Assembly (NCBI RefSeq): GCF_032341175.1
Contig: NZ_CP135435.1
Coordinates: forward strand, 3,844,001-3,908,000
Length of the DNA stretch: 64,000 bases
From: Bacillus sp. DTU_2020_1000418_1_SI_GHA_SEK_038
GTDB lineage: Bacteria; Bacillota; Bacilli; Bacillales; Cytobacillaceae
Direction of reading: 5' to 3'
The notes below the pieces were generated by a model. It was not told the origin of the DNA. It worked only from the letters and a program-made list of their open reading frames with translations, and did no database searches. The translations under genes and the position numbers were made by a program. Each line of letters begins with the position of its first letter. The first letter of the stretch is position 1. Shown piece after piece: positions 30,989 through 41,329 of the stretch.

Positions 30989-31246
30989 TTAATGCTCCTG
31001 CTGGATATAGTCAGCAAGCTCTTCAATGGCTTGGGCTTCATCTTTGCCATCGACAATTAAAGTAATAACCGTACCTGAGCTAACCGCTAGGCTCATTAAG
31101 CCCATGATGCTTTTCGCATTTACCTTTTTACCGTCTTTTTCAAGGAAAACATCTGATGAAAATCGGTTTGCTTCCTGTACGAATAATGCTGCTGGTCTTG
31201 CCTGTAAGCCTGTTTTCAATTTCACTTCTACCTGTTTTTCTAACAT
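30989..31246 (-). CDS. crh: HPr-like catabolite repression protein Crh
   Basis: An 85-residue HPr homologue. The active-site histidine of HPr is replaced by glutamine (GLQARPAAL, Gln15), while the regulatory serine is kept (KSIMGLMSLAV, Ser46). This is the signature of Crh, which cannot carry phosphate for sugar uptake but is phosphorylated on Ser46 by HprK and then acts as corepressor with CcpA. HprK is encoded at 58.5 kb. The gene is last in the yvcI-rapZ-glmR-whiA-crh group, as in B. subtilis. Confidence 0.95.
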   Translation of the reverse strand: MLEKQVEVKLKTGLQARPAALFVQEANRFSSDVFLEKDGKKVNAKSIMGLMSLAVSSGTVITLIVDGKDEAQAIEELADYIQQEH

Positions 31247-31276
31247 TTCTTTCTTTCCTCCCCTATAGAATCTTTT

Positions 31277-32218
31277 TCAAATAGATTCTCCTGCTCTCAA
31301 TTTATCTGCTATCTCGTCTATTTTCCTTAATCGGTGATTGATGCCTGACTTGCTAATTGTACCGCCAGAAACCATTTCGCCAAGTTCTTTTAATGTAACA
31401 TCTTGATACGCCACACGCAGCTCTGCAATTTCTCTTAATTTATCCGGTAAAATGTGAAGTCCGACTGTTTCGTCTATAAATCGGATATTCTCTACCTGTC
31501 TTAAGGCGGCACCAATCGTTTTGTTTAAGTTCGCTGTTTCACAATTTACAAGGCGGTTAACGGAATTTCGCATATCCCGCACAATTCGAATGTCTTCAAA
31601 TCTAAGCAGAGCGTTGTGAGCCCCGATGACTCCTAAAAAGTCTGTAATTTTCTCTGCTTCCTTTAAGTATGTGATAAATCCTTTTTTTCTTTCTAGTGTT
31701 TTACTATTTAGGCCAAAAGTATTCATCAATTCACAAAGAGAATCATTATGTTCTTTATAAAGCGAAGAAATTTCAAGGTGATAGGACGAAGTTTCTGGAT
31801 TATTCACCGAACCCCCTGCTAAAAAAGCTCCTCGTAAATAAGAACGCTTACAACATTTCCTTTTAATAAGCTCTTCAGAAATATTATGTGTAAAAACGAA
31901 TCCTTCACTTAGGATTTTTAAATTATCCAGAATCTCGCTTGCTTGTTCAGACAATCTGACAATGTACACATTGTTCTTTTTCAATCTCATTTTCTTGCGG
32001 ACAAGGAGTTCTACTTGGACATGAAAGTTCTTCTTAATAAGAATATAGATTCTTCTCGCGATCGCTGCATTTTCAGTTTGAATATCGACAATTAACTTTC
32101 TGCTGGAAAAGGAAAGGGATCCGTTCATTCGAATCAGTGCCGATAATTCAGCCATCCCGCAGCAATCCTTTACCTCCAGATTCGTTAATTCCTTTTTCGT
32201 TTCTGAAGCGAAAGACAA
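31277..32218 (-). CDS. whiA: DNA-binding protein WhiA
   Basis: A protein of about 313 residues with the N-terminal LAGLIDADG-like fold, which lacks nuclease activity in this family ([22 protein letters not shown]), and a C-terminal helix-turn-helix ([20 protein letters not shown]). WhiA is a conserved DNA-binding protein with a role in cell division and chromosome segregation in Bacillus. I chose the TTG at 32218 because it matches the family start ([16 protein letters not shown]) and AAAGGGG lies eight bases upstream; a GTG at 32227 would add three residues. A repeat element lies just upstream, between whiA and glmR. Confidence 0.93.
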   Translation of the reverse strand: MSFASETKKELTNLEVKDCCGMAELSALIRMNGSLSFSSRKLIVDIQTENAAIARRIYILIKKNFHVQVELLVRKKMRLKKNNVYIVRLSEQASEILDNLKILSEGFVFTHNISEELIKRKCCKRSYLRGAFLAGGSVNNPETSSYHLEISSLYKEHNDSLCELMNTFGLNSKTLERKKGFITYLKEAEKITDFLGVIGAHNALLRFEDIRIVRDMRNSVNRLVNCETANLNKTIGAALRQVENIRFIDETVGLHILPDKLREIAELRVAYQDVTLKELGEMVSGGTISKSGINHRLRKIDEIADKLRAGESI

Positions 32219-32235
32219 CTCCTTCACCCCTTTCT

Positions 32236-32531
32236 AGAAAAGCGTAAGCACCTTCGAAACAATTAAAGGACAAATTGTTTCTGCGATGTATATTCGCAGA
32301 AGCCTTCCTTTGTGGTCACCCCGACAAGCACAAGACGAGCCTCCCGGAAAGGTGAGCTTTGCCTTTCTGGGAGGATTGGCTTGTGACCTCGAGGTCGACA
32401 AAAACGCAACGTCCTCCCAAAAGCTCCGCATTTGGTCGTGCGATGTATCGCTGACGTAGCCTTCCTTATCCTGTTGCATTGTCGACACTAGTACGTCCTT
32501 GTACGTCGGGGGTAGGTGCTGAAGCTAGACA
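32236..32531 (+). repeat. Interspersed structured repeat, copy 2 (with an extra internal block)
   Basis: A 296-bp version of the element at 30083. It starts AGAAAAGCGTAAGCACCTTC and ends GGTGCTGAAGCTAGACA: the end pairs have changed together (GCACC with GGTGC in place of GCGCC with GGCGC), which implies the pairing matters. After GACCTCGAG it carries about 110 extra bases bounded by GTCGAC at both sides. It lies between glmR and whiA. An 84-codon minus-strand frame through it is not a credible gene. Confidence 0.85.
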
Positions 32532-32569
32532 ACTATGAGAGACAAGCGCAAAAAGCGCTACCACTAATA

Positions 32570-33553
32570 TTATTTTTTATTATATCTTTGTTTTTCATCT
32601 ATTAGAATAGAGTATAGCATGGATGCCACCTCTTTAGTATCATGACGAATAGCCCCATCTTTCAGGCTGACGATTTCTCCCGGAATTACTTCAAGCCCTA
32701 ATTGATGAAGTCTCTCAATATCAAAGATGACCGGCTGGGACTTTTCTTCATTATAGCGCTCCCGAACCTGGGCAGGAATATCCTCACTATTCACAAGAAT
32801 GGTGTTAATGAAAGCACAGCTCATATGATCATAGATGGCCTGAACATGATCGCTTGCAGAATAGTTATAGGTTTCTCCCGCTTGAGTCATTAAATTACAT
32901 ATATATACCTTTTTTGCTTTTGCACGGCAAACCTCTGCCCCAAGTTTAGGAACGAGAAGATTTGGCAAAATGCTTGTATATAAGCTGCCTGGCCCAATTA
33001 TGATTAAATCTGCTTTCCTAATAGCTGAGATCGTTTCGGGAAGAGGTTTAATATGTTTGGGTGTAAGAAATACCTTTTTGATCTTTTTCCCAGAGTACGG
33101 GATTTTTGATTCGCCTGAAACAACCGTTCCATCCTCCATTTCGGCATGTAAGACGACACTCTGATTCGCAGCCGGCAACACCTTGCCCCTTACATTTAAA
33201 ACCTTGCTCATTTCCTGAATGGCATGCACAAAGTTTCCTGTAATAGAAGTCATAGCTGCCAAGATTAAATTCCCGAGAGAATGTCCCGATAATTCATTTG
33301 ACGTTGTGAAGCGATGCTGAAACATCTCCTCAATCAGCGGCTCTACATCGGATAGGGCCGCCAATACATTTCGAATATCACCCGGAGGAGGAATATGCAA
33401 GTCGTTTCTAAGCCGTCCAGAGCTTCCCCCATCATCGGCAACTGTCACGATCGCAGTGATATCAACGGGGTACTGCTTTAATCCCCGTAATAGGACAGGT
33501 AATCCAGTCCCCCCGCCAATGATGACGACTCTCGGCTGTCGGTTCGTCTTCAT
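32570..33553 (-). CDS. glmR: Gluconeogenesis factor / UDP-GlcNAc-binding regulator GlmR (YvcK)
   Basis: A 327-residue CofD-like protein starting [20 protein letters not shown], with [12 protein letters not shown] and [15 protein letters not shown]. YvcK/GlmR binds UDP-GlcNAc and stimulates GlmS, directing carbon into cell-wall precursors; mutants fail on gluconeogenic substrates. Its start overlaps the stop of rapZ by four bases. The operon continues to whiA across a repeat element. Confidence 0.95.
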   Translation of the reverse strand: MKTNRQPRVVIIGGGTGLPVLLRGLKQYPVDITAIVTVADDGGSSGRLRNDLHIPPPGDIRNVLAALSDVEPLIEEMFQHRFTTSNELSGHSLGNLILAAMTSITGNFVHAIQEMSKVLNVRGKVLPAANQSVVLHAEMEDGTVVSGESKIPYSGKKIKKVFLTPKHIKPLPETISAIRKADLIIIGPGSLYTSILPNLLVPKLGAEVCRAKAKKVYICNLMTQAGETYNYSASDHVQAIYDHMSCAFINTILVNSEDIPAQVRERYNEEKSQPVIFDIERLHQLGLEVIPGEIVSLKDGAIRHDTKEVASMLYSILIDEKQRYNKK

Positions 33554-34443
33554 TTTCCATTTTCCTTTCTCCTCTGAATATCACGGTGCGTTATTCGCGT
33601 ATGATAATCATCCTTGAAGTAATTGGCAATGTACTCAGCTAACGCCACAGAACGGTGCTGTCCGCCTGTACATCCAATCGCAATAACGAGCTGAGCCTTA
33701 CCTTCTCTTTTATAATGAGGAAGCATAAAGCTTAATAGCTCTGTAACCTTCTCAAGAAATTTAGTTGTTTCCGTCCATTTATGAACATAATTGTATACTT
33801 CTTCGTCAAGCCCAGTTTTCGGGCGCATATGATCAACATAATGGGGATTTGGCAGAAATCGAACATCAAAAACTAGATCAGCGTCAATCGGAATTCCATG
33901 TTTAAAGCCAAATGACATGACATTGACAGTGAACATCGTAGTTTTATTTATAGAGAATTCCGTTAGAATTTTTTCACGGAGCTCTCTTGGCTTTAACTGT
34001 GTCGTATTATAAATAATCTGTGCTCTCCCTTTAAGCTCCTCTAATAGGTTGCGTTCAAGCTTAATCCCTTCCAGAGGCAGGCCTGAAGGAGCAAGAGGGT
34101 GAAATCTCCGAGTTTCTTTATATCTTCGCACTAATGTCGAATCATCCGCATCTAAAAAAAGAATTTGCGGGGTTACCCATGAGGTTTCGGAAAGATCATC
34201 GAGTGCTTTAAACAGGTGATCGAAAAATTCACGTCCCCGTAAATCCATGACTAATGCCACCTTATTCATTTTATTCCCTGAATCCTTCATAAGTTCAAGA
34301 AATTTTGGCAGCAGTGTCGGCGGCAGATTGTCAACACAGAAAAAACCAAGGTCTTCAAAGCTTTGAATCGCCACCGTTTTCCCTGCACCCGACATTCCTG
34401 TAATTATCACAATTTGAGTTTCATTCACAGCACCCGTACTCAT
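33550..34443 (-). CDS. rapZ: RNase adapter protein RapZ (YvcJ), P-loop nucleotide-binding
   Basis: A 297-residue protein with the Walker A motif GMSGAGKT (about 15-22), the [11 protein letters not shown] segment, the [19 protein letters not shown] region, and the C-terminal [15 protein letters not shown] motif. It hydrolyses nucleotides. In E. coli RapZ controls GlmS through small RNAs; in B. subtilis YvcJ affects competence. Four-base overlap with glmR shows translational coupling. Confidence 0.95.
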   Translation of the reverse strand: MSTGAVNETQIVIITGMSGAGKTVAIQSFEDLGFFCVDNLPPTLLPKFLELMKDSGNKMNKVALVMDLRGREFFDHLFKALDDLSETSWVTPQILFLDADDSTLVRRYKETRRFHPLAPSGLPLEGIKLERNLLEELKGRAQIIYNTTQLKPRELREKILTEFSINKTTMFTVNVMSFGFKHGIPIDADLVFDVRFLPNPHYVDHMRPKTGLDEEVYNYVHKWTETTKFLEKVTELLSFMLPHYKREGKAQLVIAIGCTGGQHRSVALAEYIANYFKDDYHTRITHRDIQRRKENGK

Positions 34444-34470
34444 ACTAATTTCCCCCTGACACTTTCTAAC

Positions 34471-34932
34471 TTAGCTTGGATCTAATCGGTAACCAATCAG
34501 CTCAAAATCTGGTGTATAGGTGAAAGTCCCGTAAATAATGCCTTTCCCATGAATCATATATTCAAGAATATGGTAATCCCCTGCAGCCATTGGCAGTTTC
34601 TTAATTTCCTCAAGCGAATGCCAAAGAATTTTCCCTTCTTCGGACTCATCCACATTTAAGCCATCTGCTTCCGTTGCCAAAAAGGTAAACATCATCCATT
34701 CAGAGAGAACCCGGTCTCCTTCTTTCATGATAAAGGTGAAAATCCCCTTTATATTCGGGTTACGTAAATAAATGCCTGTTTCCTCTCTATATTCACGAAT
34801 GCAGCAGTCCCTAACCGATTCCCCCGGCTCCATCTTGCCGCCAGGAGCTACCCACCAGCCTCGTCTCGGCTTTTGCAATAACAGCACTTGATTATCCTTT
34901 ATTAATACACAGTTGGTGACTCGCTGCATCAT
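34471..34932 (-). CDS. Nudix hydrolase (YvcI-like)
   Basis: A 153-residue Nudix-fold protein. The Nudix box is GKMEPGESVRDCCIREYREE followed by TGI, matching GX5EX7REUXEEXGU. These enzymes hydrolyse nucleoside diphosphates linked to another moiety; the MutT/8-oxo-dGTPase annotation often given to this group is not proven. It is the first gene of the yvcI-rapZ-glmR-whiA-crh unit, with a 27-base gap to rapZ. Confidence 0.93.
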   Translation of the reverse strand: MMQRVTNCVLIKDNQVLLLQKPRRGWWVAPGGKMEPGESVRDCCIREYREETGIYLRNPNIKGIFTFIMKEGDRVLSEWMMFTFLATEADGLNVDESEEGKILWHSLEEIKKLPMAAGDYHILEYMIHGKGIIYGTFTYTPDFELIGYRLDPS

Positions 34933-35143
34933 TCTTCACCTCAATTTATCCGTTCTGACTTCCTCAATCACTTACTCAGCATATGTTACTTCATTATACT
35001 ATTTTTGTTATAAGGTAACAATAAAGTGAAACTTCCATTAGTATGTATTCAAAGGATATACATCTTTAAAGTTGTCATAATTAAAAACTAAAGCATTCTC
35101 AACCTTCACACTACTAATGGTTAGTTGAACCAATCGGGCCTTT

Positions 35144-35209
35144 ACGGGCAGTTCCCCATTCAAGCCCCATATAGAACAATAAATACTTTATTTGGGGATT
35201 ACTGCCCGT
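35144..35209. repeat. Long inverted repeat between yvcI and trxB
   Basis: ACGGGCAGT-(T)-CCCCA at 35144 pairs with TGGGGA-(TT)-ACTGCCCGT ending at 35209, enclosing about 37 AT-rich bases. No T run follows on either strand, so it is not a standard terminator. The rest of the 460-base spacer (34933-35392) shows only the trxB terminator. Confidence 0.7.
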
Positions 35210-35261
35210 TAATCTGCGACGAATTGAAAGCTTATGATATGGAAGAGCTCCTTTTTAAAAC

Positions 35262-35290
35262 AAAAAAAAGAGCACAGACGAATCTGTGCT
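35262..35290 (-). terminator. Terminator after trxB
   Basis: AGCACAGA-TTCG-TCTGTGCT stem with the stable TTCG loop, followed by eight T residues on the minus strand. Confidence 0.9.
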
Positions 35291-35392
35291 AAAAAGGGTT
35301 ATATCTTTAAAAGGGGGTCAATTTCTATTTCTATAATACCCGACTTTTATTTCACTACTGTTACAGGAAAATTAAAACAGAGTTACTTTTTG

Positions 35393-36349
<957 letters not shown>

Positions 36350-36459
36350 TCACTCCTTCAATAAAATAGCCTACTTCGACATATTTTCGGCTAGATCAAT
36401 TAGACATATTTTTATTATGGCCTTCCTACATTCATCCTATAAAAATTAGGAGAATATGT

Positions 36460-37962
36460 CTAAAAATCTGCTCGTGAAGAAGATGTTGTTTTTAGAAGTT
36501 TCACATATTTGCCCAAAGTGGATGAAGAAATTCCATATTTTTCAGCTATATGCTGCTGAGATACTTTTCCCTCTCTCGCTTTAAGCCACGTATATTCAAC
36601 AGCTGCTGCCCACGCTGCATCATTTTTTATGATCTGATTTTGATTTACGGCCGCAACAAAAACAGTAAACCACATTAGAAATAATCCTGCTTCGACCGTA
36701 CCGATTGGGTGGTAGCTATCATACAATAATGAGGCAACATTATGAACGGGAGTCGATTTTCCTCCCTTTCGGATAAAAGAAACATATTCCCTCTCCAAAT
36801 GGGAGAATCTATTATTTTGGTTCATTTCCTTTGAAGCTAGCAGTTGTCCTTTTCCATCTGACATGGCTGTTAAGAACAGGGCAAATAAGCGCTCTTCAAT
36901 ATGTTCGCTTTCTAGCTTTTTAAGGATGGAAGCATGATGATTTTCAAACCCGCTGTTTTGCGCCTTTTCATCATTCCAAGGCTCGAAGCCAGCTTTATCC
37001 GGATTTAATTCAACTGCTTTTTCCCAGGCTGATTTGGCGATTTTTTCTCTTCCGGTAAAATGGGCTGCATATGATAGCCAATAATAAAAAGCCCCATCTC
37101 CATCAAAGCCCTTTTTCTGAAGCCTTCTAAGCCAAGAAAAAGCGGATTCGTACTCGCCAATTAATGCTAGAGTTGCCCCAAGCTTAAACTGGTGCTCAAT
37201 GGATAATGGATTGATTTTTTTCAGGACCTCTTTAAGCGCCTTCACTTCCTTATATTCGCGCTCGTAAAAGGCGAAAACAAGCTTATTGCATAAGGCGTGC
37301 AGGTTCCCGGGATTTTCTTCAAAAACCTTATCTAGAATATCTGCAGCTTTTTGGATTTCTCCGAGATAAAAATAGGCAAGGGCCAAATTATTATAAGCCG
37401 ACCAATATTCTGGATATTCATCAATAACCGAATTAAGAAGTTCAACCGCTTTCGGAAAATGACCAGATTCAAGAAGTTCTCTGGCCTCCTCCTGTTTCGT
37501 AATGAGATCATCCTGCTCGTAAAGCTTCTCATCCATCTCTTCTGCTTCCATCGTCAGCAATTCGAGAAGATCGATTGTTTCATCGGCAAATTCCCCATCC
37601 TCGTCTAAATCCAAATATAAATTCGCATGATGATAAGCGTCCTTAAAGTAACCAAGATGAGCATAGTTATTGGCAAGAAAATAATGGCATTCCACCATAT
37701 CTGCATCAAGCTCTTCGATAATTTCCAAAAAAAGCTGGTTCGCCTGTTGATACTCACCTAATTCCGAACAAATAACAGCTAATTGGCAGACAATCATGGG
37801 CTCATTTGGCTCTAGATGCACCGCGCGCTGTAAATATTTTTTTGCTTTATAAAGATCCCTTTTGTGGTAAGCCTTTAAGCCTTTTGCAAAATAATACTCA
37901 CCTGTCGGGTTAAATAATAGTAATTTTCCTGTTGTTTTTCTAGCTTTAGAGTCTTTGCTCAT
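36460..37962 (-). CDS. TPR-repeat protein (YvcD-like)
   Basis: A 500-residue soluble protein. Tetratricopeptide units run through most of its length (for example AKKYLQRAVHLEPNEPMIVC, SAYNNLALAYFYLGEIQKAA and SAWEKAVELNPDKAG). The C-terminus ends in a helix-turn-helix-like segment (HIAEKYGISSSTLGKYVKLL). The start at 37962 follows GGTGGAGG; a start 18 bases upstream lacks a site. TPRs mediate protein contacts; the partner is unknown. The position next to trxB matches B. subtilis yvcD. Upstream, about 270 bases separate it from the divergent biosynthetic cluster. Confidence 0.88.
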   Translation of the reverse strand: MSKDSKARKTTGKLLLFNPTGEYYFAKGLKAYHKRDLYKAKKYLQRAVHLEPNEPMIVCQLAVICSELGEYQQANQLFLEIIEELDADMVECHYFLANNYAHLGYFKDAYHHANLYLDLDEDGEFADETIDLLELLTMEAEEMDEKLYEQDDLITKQEEARELLESGHFPKAVELLNSVIDEYPEYWSAYNNLALAYFYLGEIQKAADILDKVFEENPGNLHALCNKLVFAFYEREYKEVKALKEVLKKINPLSIEHQFKLGATLALIGEYESAFSWLRRLQKKGFDGDGAFYYWLSYAAHFTGREKIAKSAWEKAVELNPDKAGFEPWNDEKAQNSGFENHHASILKKLESEHIEERLFALFLTAMSDGKGQLLASKEMNQNNRFSHLEREYVSFIRKGGKSTPVHNVASLLYDSYHPIGTVEAGLFLMWFTVFVAAVNQNQIIKNDAAWAAAVEYTWLKAREGKVSQQHIAEKYGISSSTLGKYVKLLKTTSSSRADF

Positions 37963-38236
37963 GAAATCCTCCACCTTCATATTAACTCAAGTAGTATATC
38001 ATAAGAACAAGCTGTTGGAGAAGGGATTGGAGAATATTAACTTATTTCGCAATCACCCTCTTGATTACTTGTTTTAAGTACAACAAGGAGACCCTTCGCA
38101 TACAAATAGCAATAGTGCCTATTAATAGGAAGGCACTAACTTAAAAACAACATTTTTTTGAAAATTTTAAAGTAATTTCAAGTTGTATCTGTTATTTTAT
38201 TTTTATATGAATGATCTTAACATGAGGTGTGACATC

Positions 38237-39226
38237 ATGAGACGAAATGTAAAGATACAGGGAATCGGGTCCTATTTGCCGAAACGGTTAGTAACAGCAT
38301 CAGAAATTGATGGAATGATTGGTGCACAGGATGGCTGGTCAGAAAATAAATCAGGGGTGAAGCAGCGGCATTTTGTAACGGATGAAACGGCTTCGTTTAT
38401 GGGAGCACAAGCAGCTAAGCTTGCTTTACAGGACGCATGTCTATCGTTTTCCCAAATCGATTGCATCATTAGCGGCAGCGGAACAATCGAGCAGGCTATT
38501 CCGAGCAATGCTTCCTTAATTCAAGAACAATTGGGCTTACAGCATTCTGGAATTCCTTGCTTTGATGTAAATTCAACATGTTTGAGCTTTGTGACGGCAT
38601 TAGATATGATTTCCTACGCTATGGCTGCAGGCAGATATGAACATGTTCTCTTAATATCCAGTGAGATTTCCTCTGTCGGGATTAATTGGAAGCAGGATGA
38701 AAGCAGCATTTTGTTCGGGGACGGGGCGGTTGCTGTTGTTTTGTCTAGAACGGACGGTTCTTCTGGAATTCTTGCCTCCCATATGGAGACATATAGTGCC
38801 GGGGCGCATTTATCGGAAATCCGCGGCGGCGGTACGAAAATTCACCCTAGAGAGCATCGTGAGGAAACAAAGGAAGACTTCCTATTTTATATGGATGGCC
38901 GGGCAATTTTCAAAATGTCTTCAAAATTAATTCCTAGTTTTATTGAAAAATTGTTTAGGCAAACCGATTTGACGATGGAGGATATTGATATGGTTATTCC
39001 CCATCAGGCAAGTGCAGCTGCCATGAAAATTATTAGAAGGAAATTAAATGTCCCTGAAAGCAAGTTCATGTCCATAATCGAAAACTATGGAAATATGATT
39101 GCTGCTTCCATTCCGATGGCTTTATATGAAGCTATTAAACAAGGAAAAATAAAACGGGGCGATCGATTATTGTTATTAGGTACATCTGCGGGGCTTTCCA
39201 TTGGAGGAATCATCCTTGAGTATTAA
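38237..39226 (+). CDS. 3-oxoacyl-ACP synthase III family protein (FabH/OleA-like), first gene of a six-gene cluster
   Basis: A 329-residue thiolase-fold condensing enzyme. The Cys-His-Asn triad is visible: C115 in DVNSTCLSF, H256 in PHQASAAAM, and N286 in YGNMIAASIPMA. Enzymes of this group condense an acyl-CoA or acyl-ACP with malonyl-ACP, another acyl-CoA (OleA) or another acceptor. The oxyanion end GTSAGLSIGG differs from the usual FabH GGGLTWG, and the genes around it are not fatty-acid synthesis genes, so this is unlikely to be the housekeeping FabH. The ATG at 38237 follows AGGTG. The next gene starts inside its last codons. Confidence 0.9.
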   Translation: MRRNVKIQGIGSYLPKRLVTASEIDGMIGAQDGWSENKSGVKQRHFVTDETASFMGAQAAKLALQDACLSFSQIDCIISGSGTIEQAIPSNASLIQEQLGLQHSGIPCFDVNSTCLSFVTALDMISYAMAAGRYEHVLLISSEISSVGINWKQDESSILFGDGAVAVVLSRTDGSSGILASHMETYSAGAHLSEIRGGGTKIHPREHREETKEDFLFYMDGRAIFKMSSKLIPSFIEKLFRQTDLTMEDIDMVIPHQASAAAMKIIRRKLNVPESKFMSIIENYGNMIAASIPMALYEAIKQGKIKRGDRLLLLGTSAGLSIGGIILEY

Positions 39227-40337
39227 AGTTTTAGTAACGGGAGCACGTGCCCCTGTTACGTTGCATTTATGCAGAATTCTGAAGGATAGCGGACATGAGG
39301 TGTATGCGGCTGATAGTATCTCATATGCTTTAACGAAGTCTTCTACATCCATTCAAGGTTACTTTCTCTATTCTTCTCCAAAGTTTCGGACTGAGGATTT
39401 TGTTGCGGAGCTTGTAGAATTTATTCAAGAGAATAAAATTGGTCTTCTCATTCCGACCTGTGAGGAAAGCTTTTATATTTCAAAATATAAGGATGCAATT
39501 TCACCTTACTGCGAGGTTTTGGTAGGTGATTTTGCACAAATGCTGCTGCTTCATAATAAGTTTGATTTTATTGAGTATGTAAATGCGCTTGGATTTAAGG
39601 CGCCTAAAACAGTAAAATGCTCTGCTAATAAAGAGATGCCCGATGGTGAATTGGTTTTAAAACGGGTGTATTCCCGATTTTCGGATCATGTTGTTTTCCT
39701 TCATAAGGATGCGTTTAATCCATCTCTCTTTGACTCGTCATGGATTGCACAGGAAAAAATTGATGGGGTGCAATATTGCTCTTATGGCATTGCTCGAGAT
39801 GGGAAACTGCTTGCCCATTCTGTCTATGAAACTACTTTTACAGCGGGGATCGGCGCAACGATTGCTTTTAGTTATTGTGAGCGGAAGGATATTGAACATT
39901 TTGTTAGAACGGTTGTGTCGGATTTGAAGTTTACGGGGCAAATATCCTTTGATTTTATCGTGAATTATGAGGATGTTGCGATTCCGATTGAATGCAATCC
40001 TCGAGCAACGAGCGGGCTGCATTTATTTGATCATCAAGCGGCGGAGTGTTTTTTTGACGATACCGAAAATACTCTTTACCCCGATCTAGAAACAAAGATG
40101 GCTATTTGCCTCGCTTTGCTGGCTTATGGCTTTGATAATTGGAAGCGAGGCCGTGGGTTTATGAATTGGCTTAAAACCTTGCTCACTTATCGGGACATTA
40201 CGTGGAGTTTACAGGATCTTACGCCATTTTTCTTTCAATTCTATAGCATGTATGCACTTTGGCAGGAAAGTAAAACGAATGGCACAACGATGATCCAGCA
40301 GTCAACATCAGATATTAGTTGGGATGAGGAAGATTAA
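39216..40337 (+). CDS. ATP-grasp domain protein (carboxylate-amine/thiol ligase-like)
   Basis: A 373-residue protein with a Rossmann-like N-terminus (IKVLVTGARAPVTLHLCRIL) followed by an ATP-grasp fold (KFDFIEYVNALGFKAPKTV, LVLKRVYSRFSDHVV, WIAQEKIDGVQYCSYG, and the metal-binding SFDFIV...IECNPRATSG). ATP-grasp enzymes make an acyl-phosphate and join it to an amine or thiol, so this one could form an amide. I chose the TTG at 39216, preceded by GGAGGAAT; it overlaps the ketosynthase by 11 bases. No close characterised homologue comes to mind. Confidence 0.85.
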   Translation: MSIKVLVTGARAPVTLHLCRILKDSGHEVYAADSISYALTKSSTSIQGYFLYSSPKFRTEDFVAELVEFIQENKIGLLIPTCEESFYISKYKDAISPYCEVLVGDFAQMLLLHNKFDFIEYVNALGFKAPKTVKCSANKEMPDGELVLKRVYSRFSDHVVFLHKDAFNPSLFDSSWIAQEKIDGVQYCSYGIARDGKLLAHSVYETTFTAGIGATIAFSYCERKDIEHFVRTVVSDLKFTGQISFDFIVNYEDVAIPIECNPRATSGLHLFDHQAAECFFDDTENTLYPDLETKMAICLALLAYGFDNWKRGRGFMNWLKTLLTYRDITWSLQDLTPFFFQFYSMYALWQESKTNGTTMIQQSTSDISWDEED

Positions 40338-41329
40338 TGAAAATATTAGTAACGGGCGGAACTGGTTTTTTAGGACAAAAACTGGCTGTACGCTTACAAA
40401 AATTGGGGTATGATGTGACAGCAATCGGAAGGAATCAGGCGATTGGCAAGCAGCTGAACAAGCAAGGCGTTCGGTTTATTACGTGTTCCTTGGAGGACAA
40501 GGAGAGCATTCTCGCCTTATGTCACGGACAGGATTATGTTTTCCATACCGGTGCCCTTTCCTCTCCATGGGGAAAATATGATGATTTCTATAACTCCAAT
40601 GTTATCGGCACTAAGAATATTATTGAAGGCTGCAAGCAAGCGAATGTAAAGCGGCTTATTCATGTGTCGACTCCAAGCCTGTATTTTCATTATGACGAAA
40701 GATTAGATGTAAAGGAATCGGATCAGTTCCCTGAAACATTCGTCAATCACTACGCCAAAACGAAATACTTGGCTGAACAGGAAATGGATCAGGCCTTCCA
40801 GGACGGGCTTCCGGTCGTGACGATCCGTCCGCGGGCAATCTTTGGCCCAGGTGACAACGCGATTCTGCCTCGTTTAGTAAAAGTTTGTGAAAAAGGCATG
40901 TTTCCGAAAATTGGCGATGGTACAGTTGAAGTGGACATCACCTATGTTGAAAATGTCGTGGACGCCTTAATCCTGTGCATGAATTCAGGGGAGCAGACAC
41001 TTGGACAGAAATACAATATAACAAATGGTGTTCGCGTGAATCTGTACGAGATGATTGAAGAAGTTATGGGGCAGCTTGGAAAAACTTTTTCCTATAAAGA
41101 TATTTCGTTTAAGAAGGCATTTTTCATTGCAAAGGTCCTCGAGCATGTGTCGTCCATTTTTCTTGGCGGGAAGGAGCCGATTCTTACCCGCTATACAGTA
41201 AGTGTCCTGTCCAAATCACAAACATTAAACATTGAAAAAGCAAAGCAGGAGCTTGGCTACCATCCGCGGGTCAGCATCGAAGAAGGGATTCAGCATTTTG
41301 TAGATTGGTGGAAGAAAAATGAGCATTAA
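40337..41329 (+). CDS. NAD(P)-dependent SDR/epimerase, OleD-like
   Basis: A 330-residue extended short-chain dehydrogenase. It has the cofactor loop VTGGTGFLGQK (5-15), the catalytic YAKTK (Y139, K143), and sequence like that of 3-beta-hydroxysteroid/OleD reductases (VFHTGALSSPWGKYDDFYNS, FGPGDNAILPRLV, DITYVENVVDALI). OleD reduces 2-alkyl-3-keto acids made by OleA, and this gene sits near an OleA-like ketosynthase, so reduction of the condensation product is a reasonable guess. Start and upstream stop overlap (TAATG), so the two genes are coupled. Confidence 0.9.
   Translation: MKILVTGGTGFLGQKLAVRLQKLGYDVTAIGRNQAIGKQLNKQGVRFITCSLEDKESILALCHGQDYVFHTGALSSPWGKYDDFYNSNVIGTKNIIEGCKQANVKRLIHVSTPSLYFHYDERLDVKESDQFPETFVNHYAKTKYLAEQEMDQAFQDGLPVVTIRPRAIFGPGDNAILPRLVKVCEKGMFPKIGDGTVEVDITYVENVVDALILCMNSGEQTLGQKYNITNGVRVNLYEMIEEVMGQLGKTFSYKDISFKKAFFIAKVLEHVSSIFLGGKEPILTRYTVSVLSKSQTLNIEKAKQELGYHPRVSIEEGIQHFVDWWKKNEH

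Noticed and set aside
32234..32488. 84-codon minus-strand frame overlapping the repeat between glmR and whiA
   Set aside because: It lies within the interspersed element and has no ribosome site; such frames arise in every copy from its structured sequence.
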